Below are positions 43,270-59,100 of a DNA stretch of 64,000 nucleotides, piece after piece. The notes below the pieces were generated by a model, which saw nothing but the letters and a program-made list of their open reading frames with translations, ran no database searches and had not been told where the DNA came from. Numbering within the stretch: the stretch's first letter is position 1; every line of letters starts with the position of its first letter. The translations under genes were made by a program, and so were the position numbers. The stretch lies in NCBI GenBank assembly GCA_037974665.1, contig CM075764.1, positions 119,722,325 to 119,786,324 on the forward strand, in the 5' to 3' direction. Source of the DNA: Ehretia macrophylla. Its lineage: Eukaryota; Streptophyta; Magnoliopsida; Boraginales; Ehretiaceae.

Positions 43270-45500
43270 GATGAAGATCACAGTGAATGGAATGCATATG
43301 CCTTCTTACAATTTCTGTTGCTTGTAGTTTTGTAGAATTTAACCAAGCCTTATCTCATTACATGAGGTCGGTTATATGAAACTAACAACGCCATCTCTTC
43401 GTAAACTTCTACTAACAGACCAGCTCATTTGCTTTGCCTATATGGCTTTTCAATTCGATCTGACCATCCAATTCTCCAATCTGTAATTGCTGCTTGAATA
43501 AATAGATCGGATTCTTGGTTTTCAAAATGTTAAACTTCATTCCTTTCTCTTCATTACTGTACTCGAATATATGATATTCACAGTATTCAACTACATGAGT
43601 GACAAAAGAACAGTATATACAACAGCATGGAAAATACAAATGTATAATATGTAATATTTCCAATTGTTTTAGTGATACAAATTAAATAAATTTCTTCATT
43701 TCCTATGCCAAAAATAAAAATAAAAAAAGCAAATCAATTTCTTTCCTGGAATTTTGGGATGCCAATGATACAGATCGGCTGAATAAACTAACTTTTGTTT
43801 CTAAAAGCGGTATATTTGTACTTACAAATGAGGAAAGCTGGGAAGCCCCCAAGGTAGAATGAGGAAAGAGTTCAAATGATCCAATTAGTACGAGGAAATA
43901 CTCTCCCTCAAGATGAAATCAACTGGATGATTCCACATCTAGGAAACAAGTCTCGTTAGGTGAAGAATATATATATAAAGAGGATTCTGTGAGTGGTTAG
44001 AATTCGAATCCTAGCAGATGGGGCAGGTGGGGCGGGGCTAAAAAATTTCTACATCTCAAGAAACTATTAAGATCGATTTGAACCTGTTACGCGATGTTAA
44101 TCAACGTTAATAAACTTTCTACCACGTCATAACTCTTAATTTTATTAATAAATCTAAACAAGTCCCCATGATACTTTCTTTGTTTTTTTTTTTTTTTTGT
44201 ATAAAATGAAAATCTTCTTTATTTTATCAAAGAAATTCTTGTTATCTTCATTGGAAAAAAATGTTGATTGCAAACATACTAATTCTAATAACATCAGTAT
44301 CTATTTTTTAATTATCATGTCAGCACAAAATTAAATCAAAATCCGATGGTAATTTTATTGCATAATAATTATTAAGCTTAACGAGATCTTAACTCGTTAC
44401 GTGAAAAAAAAAAAAAAAAATTAGCGAGGGAATCTATATAAGTTTTAGGGCTAATTTCATATTTAGTCCCTATTGTTTGCAAAGTGTCTCAATTTAGTTC
44501 TTATTGTTTAAAATATCTTAATTTAGTCCCTATTGTTTTACCAAAAGTTTCAATTTCATCCCTATTATTTAATATGTCTCAATTTAGTCCCTATTTTTTT
44601 TAAAAAAAGTTTCAACTTCGTCCCTATTATTTTTAAAAAGTTTCAATTTCATCCCTATTATTTTTTTAAAGTTTTAAATTCGTCCCTATTATCCAATGAC
44701 TACATTAAATTTTTTTAAGAAACAATAGGGATGAATTTGAAACTTTTTAAAAACAATAGGGACAAAATTAAAACTTTTTAAAAATAATATGGATGAAATT
44801 GAAACTTTTTGAGAAACAATAATGACGAAATTGAAAACTTTAAATAATATGGATGAAATTGAAACTTTTAGGGAAACAATAGGAACTAAATTGAGACATT
44901 TTAAACAAAATGACTAAACTGAGACACTTTGCAAACAATATGGACTAAATGTGAGATTTTCCCTAAGTTTTATCATTGTTTTTCAAGATCAAAGATACCC
45001 TAGTTGATATTGAATCCAATGATTTTAAAACTTCAATTTTCATGTGGGAAAAACAAACAAAGGAATTAAAAAAAAAAAAAAAACTCTTTTATGATTTTCC
45101 AAGGAAAACTACACATGAAACTAAATTCGTATAAATAACAACATATAACAAATTTAAGTAATAAGGGTGGTCAAAAAATGGCTACAATGTAATTATGCAT
45201 AAAAACTTCCTGAAAATGGCCAATCTACATCACAATCTTCCTAGGCTAGTTTATTATACATTATGAAACTTGCAAAAAAAAAATGTACTCAGTACTTAAT
45301 TTCATGCTGCTAATGAGCAAAACACTAAGAAAAGAAGCACTCCAGCTTCCTTTGACAGTGGAAAAATGAGGGTTTTCATGGTTCGACATTTCTTTCCATT
45401 CACTAAACTTTAGAAAATACCCGGTCTGACCTAGTAAGATAATTTGTTTGATTTAGTTTAATTTAGCGTATTTCAGAAGCCTGTGATTGCCTTGTACATA
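43270..45500. other. intergenic spacer with a Mutator-type element
   Basis: Apart from the element at 44439-44972 there is only AT-rich DNA with poly-A or poly-T runs (44186-44199, 44405-44420, 45068-45082). A tRNA-like patch near 43990-44020 (AGTGGTTAGAATTCGAATCC) is too short to call. The SWEET 3' UTR lies at the right end. Confidence 0.5.
44439..44972. mobile_element. Mutator-type inverted-repeat element with 9-bp target duplication
   Basis: Element 44448-44963 (516 bp) is flanked by an exact TAAGTTTTA (44439-44447 and 44964-44972). Ends are GGGCTAATTTCATATTTAGT and, from the right, GGGAAAATCTCACATTTAGT. Each arm is built of degenerate tandem units of the type AATTTAGTCCCTATTGTTT, of 30-50 bases, so the whole is a near-complete inverted repeat. 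It is non-coding. Related elements lie at 52.2 and 55.1 kb. Confidence 0.75.
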
Positions 45501-45504
45501 TATA

Positions 45505-50511
<5,007 letters not shown>

Positions 50512-51569
50512 ATTGGTGAAGATCTCAGGTAAGAAGACAAGAGGTATGAAGAATATTGGAGTGTGTTGCTTTTCATATGGGTTGGAACAACGTGGTGGAA
50601 TTAAATATTTCTATTTCTTGCTTTCAATTTCACACACTATAGTTCGATAGAGACTGCCCAGTGCCTCAGATGTAGGCATTAACGGCTTCTCCACATGCCT
50701 CTAAGTGCATTCGAGTGATTAAGTAGCGACATATTATAATTAAATATTTATAGTTTGATTTTATTTTTTTTCATCACAAATATTATTTAATCTTTAACTA
50801 ACTTGAAGCATGCATTCGGACTCACTATTACACTACGAAATTAATTTGTAACCTTAAGTAAATTTAAAGTGATTTTACTTAAGATAAGTTGATTAAGTAA
50901 CAGTGATTAAATAGCGATTTGTTATGATTAAAAGTTCAAAATTTGATTTTATTTACTCTCATTACAAATATTTTTTGACTTTTGACTAACTTAAAATATA
51001 TGTTCAGATGCACCGTTAGACTACGTGATTTGTAACTTTGAGTAGATCTAATATACGATTTTACCTAAATTGAATTTTTCGTTATAAAAAAACAAAAAAA
51101 CAAAAAAAAATAAGTGTTTCACACTGATGGGATTGGTGAGATGTAAGGTCTTATATGATTGTTTTCAAGATACATATTTTTCTTATATACCTTCATCTTA
51201 GATGATTTTTCTCTGGCTTAATTCAAAGGAAAAACATAAAATATATGTGAAAGAGACGCATAAAGTAAAGTTAAAATTTCTAAACTTTCTTAAAAGGAGT
51301 TAGTAAGATAACCTGTATCTTAAAGTGGGATCATTACCTGTACAATACAGGGAGAACAAGGACAACACTCCATTTTTATTTTGCAACTTGTGAGTAGGGT
51401 GTTAAAAGGCTCACTTTTCAGAAAAAATTGAGCATGCTTCACACAAGACATGTTGGGAATGTTAAAAAAATGAAAAAGAAAATATGACACAGAGGGCTTG
51501 GTTTTCAAAAGTAATTTTTTTTTTTTTCTTCTAAGGAGGTTTAACGCCAAGTACATAACAATAAATTTA

Positions 51570-51916
51570 GAGGATGTTTCACTCTTTCTATCTTGTTCTA
51601 TAAAGTCATCAATTATCCGGAGGCTGTCCAGTTCCGACATTCCAAGAGGTTGTCTAAGGCCAAAATTAATCAACTAATCCATGCACCGATTCGTTTCTAA
51701 ACAGTACATGCACCGGTCTATAATTTTCATGATATGATGATGAATCATACGCTGATAATCTTTAACCAAAGATCTCAGTGAACTCTGTATAGTTCCATGT
51801 TCATTAATGAAAGAGTACGTAACAACTGAATCAGTCTCAACCAACAAGTTTGTGACGTCATCTTGCACGCGAAACCAAAGGTGAAGATTTTGCACATTGT
51901 TGAACATGAACAGCAA
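51570..51916 (-). pseudogene. RNase H-like (RVT_3) fragment of a plant non-LTR retroelement or domesticated relative
   Basis: The minus frame carries LLVETDSVV, the E-x-DS active-site word of plant RNase H-like domains, then about 40 residues on ETNRCMD, an in-frame TAG where relatives have Trp, and LINFGLRQPLGMSELDS. The order matches the C-terminus of RVT_3 proteins (E-GN-x-x-ADWLAN-FG). The stop makes it a relic. The rest of a LINE was not found next to it. Confidence 0.6.
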
Positions 51917-52197
51917 AGCAAAAGTAAAATCTGCAGATGAAAGAACACAATTCTCGGCTGTAACCTAAATCATTAAAAGTTGAGAATTTAAGATCATTAT
52001 AAATTGAAATACGAAATCTTTAATTATAGAATTAATATATGGAAAATAGAGAGGTAAGATAGTGACTTAATAATAGACAGATTTTTCACTGACATTAGAT
52101 ATGGATGGTCTCTTGTATACCTAGTGGTACATATTAAGCTATAATTTCTTTGGTTCTACATTATCAAAACAGGTGAGATGCTATCGTCTTTAATTAT

Positions 52198-52625
52198 AAC
52201 AAAAAAGGGAAAATGGCACAAATAATCCTCTTATTTTTAAAAATTTTTAAATTCGTCTCTATTATTTAAAATTAATCAATTTAGTTTCTATTATTTTTAA
52301 AAAAAATTAAATTGGTTCCTATTATTCAAAATTAACCAATCTAATTTCTATTATTTTTCAAAAAATTTCAATTTAGTTCCTAATATTTTTATATAAAATT
52401 TAAATTAGTCCTCAATGTTTTAAAAAAGTTATGACTAAATTAATTTTTTTTGAAAGACAGTAGAGACTACATTGATTTATTTTGAATAAGAGATATAAAT
52501 TTGAAATTATTTAAAAATAATAAGAACTAAATAAAGTAATTTTAAATAATAAAGATAAATTTAATTTTTTTTTTTAAATAATAAAGACTATTTATGCAGT
52601 ATTCCCTAGGCCCTAGCAACAAAAA
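52198..52625. mobile_element. decayed inverted-repeat element, same type as 44.4 and 55.1 kb
   Basis: Left end AGGGAAAATGGCACAAATAA; right end on the other strand AGGGAATACTGCATAAATAG. The arms hold repeats of the type AATTTAGTTTCTATTATTT. A possible 8-base target copy AACAAAAA lies at 52198-52205 and 52618-52625, with about ten extra bases before the right one. Less certain than its relatives. Confidence 0.5.
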
Positions 52626-53547
52626 TGGACAAATTTGCCTCTTGTGTGGTGATCATCTATGCAATGTGTGATCATTACTCATCTACTAGATGAAATGAAG
52701 CATGAAAGCTACCCATGGTACCACCACAAGTTGGGGCTTTTGCAAATTGTACACGTGCTTAAATAATGTGGTTTCTCTCTTGTGGTGTCAAATCCCTTAT
52801 GTGAATATCCAACATTATTGTCTTGAGATTTTTCTCCGAGTTGTCTATTTCTTTTGCCAAAAAAAGAAGAAGAAGAAAATATGCATTTTCAACCATAAAA
52901 TAATTATATAAGTGGTAAGTTGTTTGGAGAAAAGGATATCTCATCATTTCGCAATATAGTTTATTTACTCTTTATTTTTTATGCGATAAATGTTGTACCA
53001 TTTAACTTTTGCAAATAAATAGATCTAGTTAGCAATGACACTTATAACACATAATTTATATAAAATGTTAATCAAATGACTAATTAAACGATACAATTTG
53101 AATAATATAAATCATTAATATATTCGCAAAAATAGAAAACCTCGCAACTTATAAGTGCTAGATGATTTTAATATATTTATTGAAAGTTCATGGCCTTCTT
53201 TATTAAGTTGTAGACACGTTTGGCAAAATTATTCAAATCATCAAATTGTTATGATGTTATATAATTATCTATATTTGAAACTTTATTCATATAAATAAAT
53301 TTGAGGTACGTTTTTATACATAGTATGTGATGACATGATTTTTAAAAAATAATAATAAAAGAAAAAGTATAGTCATACCTAAATAAATCTAAGTTTATTT
53401 CTCTACTATTATTCCTAGATCTTGATCCAAAAATATCCTCAATCATGTCACTAGTAAGATGAAGTTGTTTGTGGAAGCAATTAAACAACTTAAATTTGTG
53501 GACATTGGGACATTTCAACCAAATAATAATAAAAAAAAAATTGGGTC

Positions 53548-53700
53548 ATCGACATATACAAACAATGTCACAAAATCAATTTCATGGACCCATGCATCTC
53601 CTACTGGCCAAGGCATGAATCATCGACATATATGAAAACGTCACAAAATCAACTTCATGGCCCCATACATTCACCTACTGGCCTAAGGCATGAATCACGT
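53548..53700 (+). repeat. two-copy tandem duplication, about 76-bp period
   Basis: CATCGACATATACAAACAAT then GTCACAAAATCAATTTCATG and CTCCTACTGGCCAAGGCATG is followed by a second copy starting CATCGACATATATGAAAACG with the same later words. Several differences and small gaps. Confidence 0.75.
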
Positions 53701-54357
53701 GTCGTACTTTACATCCAAAATTTATTGAATTTTACTGTTTTATGTCCCCTTGCTTTATGTAAATTTTTTTTTTTTTTGTTGCTAAGCAATTGCTTTATGT
53801 AAATTGTTAAATCAAGAACATGGTATCCACTTCACCTTTGGCAGATTTTTTTAAGCAATTGTATACATTTTTCTCCTATAAAAGAAGTCCAAAGATATAC
53901 AGCAGGTCTACGTATGAAACTTTTGCTTTTGACTTGGTCTGATGGGATATTTTGATATTTAAATTGACATATTAAATTTTCATATTATTGTATAAATTTT
54001 ATTAATATATAAAAGACTAATATTTATTTAAATTGATTGAAGAATTTTTTTTTTAACCTCAATCATGTCGGCTAACAATCCTTTATTAAAGGTCTTAGTG
54101 GGCTAGTGGTGGAGGTGGAGGTCTTCCCACATTGTTGTAAGCTCTGCTTTTTTTTACTTGTTACTATACCCAAATTGAAGGTGAATCTCATAACCCGTTT
54201 ACTTTTCTTCATTTTGAAAAAGACCTCCTGCTCCAAACCAATTTCGGGTTACCCTTTGGCAATCATTAATCACAGGCTGGTCTATGAACAACCAACAAAT
54301 TTGAAATTCTTCCAATAACATGGCAGAACTCACGGTTACTTTTAAAGGTTACTTATC

Positions 54358-54575
54358 TTTGTATTGAAATAGATTCTCAATTGATACTGTATTTTTTTAA
54401 AGGAAATGTTAATAGACATTCTCCTATGAAGCTGTTGGTGGATAAATGTAAGAAACTCATTTTGAATAATTCAACTTTCACCATAAATCATGTTTATCAT
54501 GAAGCAAATACTTATACAGATTGGATTGCCAACTTTGCGCTTACTCAGCCTTTGGGCATGCATGACTTGAGCTAA
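54358..54575 (+). pseudogene. RNase H-like (RVT_3) C-terminal fragment
   Basis: The plus frame reads CIEIDSQLILYF, with the E-x-DS word, then KLLVDKCKKLILN and INHVYHEANTYTDWIANFAL then TQPLGMHD. It matches the end of plant RNase H-like domains and is open over 70 codons. Upstream catalytic parts are missing, so it is a fragment. It is opposite in strand to the piece at 51.6-51.9 kb. Confidence 0.6.
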
Positions 54576-55084
54576 CTTCCGAGTCAACTGATTTCTCTTA
54601 TTGAGCTGGACAAAAGGGGTGCAACATTCTTTCAGTGAGTGAATTAAATCCTGACCTTCGGTCTCCCTTTTAAAAGGCAAAAAAAAAATCCAAGATTCAC
54701 ATATTAAATTTAAATTATCAAAATGGGTGAAAACCACAATAGTCCGTTAACTATTATAATCAAGATTTGTGGAACACTTGTATTGAGTGGCCTGATGGCC
54801 AATTCAGATTGGTCAAAGAATTTTCATTTATTTTTGTATCTATTAGTCTTTTATGAGATCCTACGACAATAAGATACATGCTAACTTTTATACATATAAA
54901 CTATTGTGTAAAACACACGTATCTTACTATTATTTTTGAATGAAAAATAAGTGTTGTGCTATTGATTACCTTGTCCAAAATATGAAGGGAAAATACTATG
55001 GCAGTGATTGGTATATGTTCGACAACTGTAATATTCGACTGTACAATATCATTTACACTTAATTTTTTCTTTTTCAGTAATAAA

Positions 55085-55601
55085 TACAATTTAGAGGAAA
55101 TTGGATAAATAGTCCCCATTGTTTATAAATTTTGGACAAATAGTCCTTATTGTTTTACAAGTCATTCAGTTAGTCCCCATTATTTGTAAAAGTCCCACAA
55201 ATAGTCCCTATTGTTTATAAAAGTCACTAAATCAGTCCCCATTGTTTACAAAAGTCCCACAATTAGTCCCCAATGTTTGTAAAAGTCACACAATCAGTCC
55301 CCATTGTTTGCAAAAGTCACTCAATTAGTCCCCAATGTTTGCAACAAACAATGGGGACTAATTGTGAGACTTTTGCAAACAATAGGGACTGATTGAGTGA
55401 CTTTTGCAAACATTAGGGACTAATTGAGTGGCTTTTGCAAACAGTGGGGACTATTTGTGGATCTTTTGCAAACAATAGGGACTAACTGAATGACTTGTGA
55501 AACAATAGGGACTATTGGTAAAATTTTTATAAACAATAGGGACTATTTGTCCAAAATTTGTAAATAATAGGGACTATTTGTAAGATTTGCCCTACAATTT
55601 A
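55085..55601. mobile_element. Mutator-type inverted-repeat element with 9-bp target duplication
   Basis: Element 55094-55592 (499 bp) lies between exact copies of TACAATTTA (55085-55093 and 55593-55601). Left end GAGGAAATTGGATAAATAGT; right end on the other strand GGGCAAATCTTACAAATAGT. The arms are tandem units of AGTCCCCATTGTTT-x(n), each about 30-37 bases, mirrored about a centre near 55345. No protein is encoded. Confidence 0.8.
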
Positions 55602-56154
55602 CATATACACAATAACCAACATATAGTGAGATAGAAAATATTATTTTGACAACACCACAAGCCATTGTACTATTTAAAAGGTCAATTATGAATAGAAAAA
55701 TATTTACAGAAGTAATAGAACTTTAACATAAAATCAAAAGATGTTGGATTTTGGTTAGGCAATTTTTTCATCTAATGTTTCAAATAACCTTTTTCCACTC
55801 GGTACTCCATTATCGTGGAATCTAACATTATCATCAATAGCAAAATTTACTTGTAAACTTACAATAGTCATAGTAACAACAGATCAACTACAACTTCTTA
55901 TTTAAAGAAAAAATATAAAATTATAATAGTAATTTGTTTAAAATTTTTTTTTTAAAAATTAGTCTAGTGATGAAACTCTTGCGATAGATGAATAATTTAT
56001 TTACGTCTCGAGTTTGAGGTCGGAAAATTTATCAGAGTGTTTCGTTGTATTACAAAACGAATTCGAAATTTCCCTCATATTGGTTCCCGCGCAAAACCAA
56101 AACTCACACCAGAAGACACTCTCCACTCCCAGAACTTCACACACAAACCCCACA

Positions 56155-59100
56155 ATGTCCACCACCTCCAACCACCCTCCACCACCACAACCACCACCAC
56201 CGCCACCGTTATCCGACACTGATATAATCCACTTAGCCACCCAAAATAACCACCATCACCACAATAACCTCTCCCTTTCCCAACCCAATCTCCCATCCTT
56301 CCTCCTCACCCCATCATCCCACCCCACCCTCCTCTCCTACCTCCAAACCCGCTCCTCCTCTTCCCCGAACCCCTCCCTTGCCGTGTTCGAATACATTTCC
56401 TCCCTCCTCTCCCTTTCCTCCCTTCACCCTTCCCTCACTTCCCTCCTCCCTTCTCTCCTCCTCTCCTACACTTCCCTCTTCACTTCCCTCCAAATTCCTC
56501 ACAACTCCCATTCCCTCTCCTCCCTCCACCTCTTCTCAATCCATCTCGACGCGATCCCATCACTAGATTTACCTCCAATCGTCGACTCTATCATCTCCTA
56601 TTTACCTCAAATATCCGACCCTGAAGACACCCAAATCCTAATTCTCCTTCCCAAATGCCTTAATCTTATTAGATCATCGAATGGTGCCAAAAGTGGGGTT
56701 GAGTATGTGAACTTAGTGTTAGATAAAATGCTCAAATGTGATTGGAATAAGGTTTTGTTAGTGAAAATGGTGGAAATTGTTCGCGAGTTTTGGTTTATGG
56801 ATAAAGTGAGAAGAAATGAGTTTCTTGAGAGAGTGATTAATGGCATGAGAGATGTTGAAATACAAGACTTACCCGGGTTGGTTTATCAACTACTGATTTT
56901 GGCATCAAAGGGGTTTGGTAAAAGGGAAGTGATTGAAGGGATACTGATGTTTTTCGGAAGGTGGGGAATTGGGGCGAAAAGCGGGTTGATAATGAGGCAA
57001 GTTGAAGGGACAGTGTTGCTTCATGTGAATTTCGCGGTTAAGCAAGATCCTTCATTGGGGCAGGAGGTTTTGGGGCTGGTTAGGCTGGATTCAAGGGCTT
57101 TTAATCATTTTAGTGTCGCAATTTTATTGTCGATTGCTAGAGTTAAGAGGTTCAATGAGAGTGCTATTGGGGTTTTGAAAACAGCTTTGTTTTCTGCTTA
57201 CAAAGATTACAAGTTTGCAAAGTAAGTGAATTCCTTAATGGTCCCCTTCCATGAGAATAAGCAGAGTTAATATAGCATGGTCTCTAAGTTAGTGTCATGG
57301 GTTAAGTAATGACTCGGGTTAGATTAAGTTCGGCCCTAGTTGATATTTCCGTCTGAGGCAGTTATTTCAACCCTATGACATGGGTCTTGCTTGCTGGTCT
57401 AGGTTTGGGCTGGTGACATGACAAATTTAATATGATTTACTAAATGATGTTGTTCTGATGTTTTGCTTGTGTATTACTTATCAGTTATCTGTCTATATTT
57501 TGTTGCCTTAAGACACCTAGAAATATGCATCGCTATGATTTGTTTTGGGAATCTATCAAGTGAATTGAATATATATGTTGAAGGATTGACAGACATATTC
57601 TAGGATATTATTGTCAAGCTAAAATATGATTTTTTTTTGGTCATTCCTTGTGATATTCTTCATGTTACAGTTCTTTTCTTAGTTAAACAAGGAGTTTTGA
57701 TTATATAGTATTGAAGAAAATGGGATGGGCTGTGAAGTAAGATGGTATCTTAACACCGTCATTCATATTCTGCAGTTAAATGTCTTGTATTTGTTGTTAG
57801 CCTAATTCAAGGGAGATAATTGGTTCTGCTTGATGTAGACAAATGGTGGTCTAGTAATTTGCACCAATTGCCTACTAGTTAAATTTGCTTCAACTGATTT
57901 AAAATCCGGCAATATGTTCAAATTGTGTTTGAATTTCAGAGTTTGTAAATGGCTAGCAGATGACTTGAAGGAAGAATACCTGCAGCATGCCAGGATGATA
58001 GAGAAGGCTGTGTTAAGAGCTGTAATTTTCCTTTGCCTAATGATCCCGTGATTTCTTCAGATGTTTGCTCCCTATATATGTCCATATGTCATGTTTCGAG
58101 TATATGATTACACGACATTGTTGCCTAATACACCCTCTGTGCCTGAATCTTGGTGACAAATGTCATCTATTGAGTTCCTGATAATTACAAAAGGCTCTTA
58201 GAAATTGTGTTACTTACACAATGACAGAGAACAAAATTAGTAGAGTGACTTTAAAACAACATGACATAGGTCTATGCAACAAATGGATGATATGCTTGGT
58301 CTCAATTACTTTGCACGTAAAACATGACATAGGTCTATGCAACAAATGGATGATATTCTTGGTCCCGAGTACTTTGCACGTAAAACAACATGGCAGGTCT
58401 ATACAACAAATGGATGATATTCTTGGTCCCGAGTACTTTGAATGTAGGAATGGTCATGATTACGTCCACAGGCGGACTCAAACTGATGTCATAGGCACCT
58501 GCTCATACTTTCTCGAATATCGTGGTTACGTTTGCTTTCATTTTTCTTTTGATTTACTGTATTATTTTTCTTGTTGCAGGTGAATGAAAGCAACTGCGGA
58601 AGAGAGCACATCCTGCCAAGTATTGTACAATTTGGATTTGGATTGCTTGAAGGAGTAGAAGAGAAAAGCAACAAAGAGATTAAATCTGACAGTACTATGG
58701 GTCCAGAGGAACTAGCTTCTCAAGTGCTAAAAAGTTTGTTTGATGTTCATGATATGGCAAGAAATGAGGTAAGGATTTTATGTAAATAAGAAGTGTGTGA
58801 ATTTATTTTCTTACCTTGTGAAGATTAATGTGATGTGGGAATTTTCGTTAGGATCATTGCTTCACCTCTTGTGGCATGTACCCTTTGAAATGGCAACTGT
58901 CTATATCGAAAATTTTCTTATGCTAAAGGTGTTCTAGAATTTGTAAGCAAATTATTACTTTGCAGATAATTGAGCAATGCAAATTTCGCATCCTTTCTTC
59001 AAAGCCTGAAGTGGGCTTGCCTATTATAAGGTATGTGTAATTTCCCTTTACACCTTCTCTGATCAGGTTGGGCATTTTATTTTTGAGTGTCATGAATATA

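Larger units (their letters stand above)
50512..56154. other. intergenic region with retroelement scraps
   Basis: Contains the SWEET promoter, two RNase H-like fragments (51570-51916 minus and 54358-54575 plus), inverted-repeat elements at 52198-52625 and 55085-55601, and a tandem duplication at 53548-53700. I see no intact gene. A tRNA-like patch near 55960-56020 just before the FANCI leader is too degenerate to call. Confidence 0.5.

Noticed and set aside
43990-44025. tRNA-like patch AGTGGTTAGAATTCGAATCC
   Set aside because: The spacing and arms do not make a cloverleaf; too short for a SINE call.
56075-56529. Minus frames rich in Gly/Glu opposite FANCI exon 1
   Set aside because: Mirror images of the C-rich coding strand (Gly and Glu opposite Pro, Ser and Leu codons); no independent signals.
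58221-58583. 120-codon plus frame inside FANCI intron 2
   Set aside because: It consists of the 64-base tandem repeat read through; the flanking FANCI exons join in phase without it.
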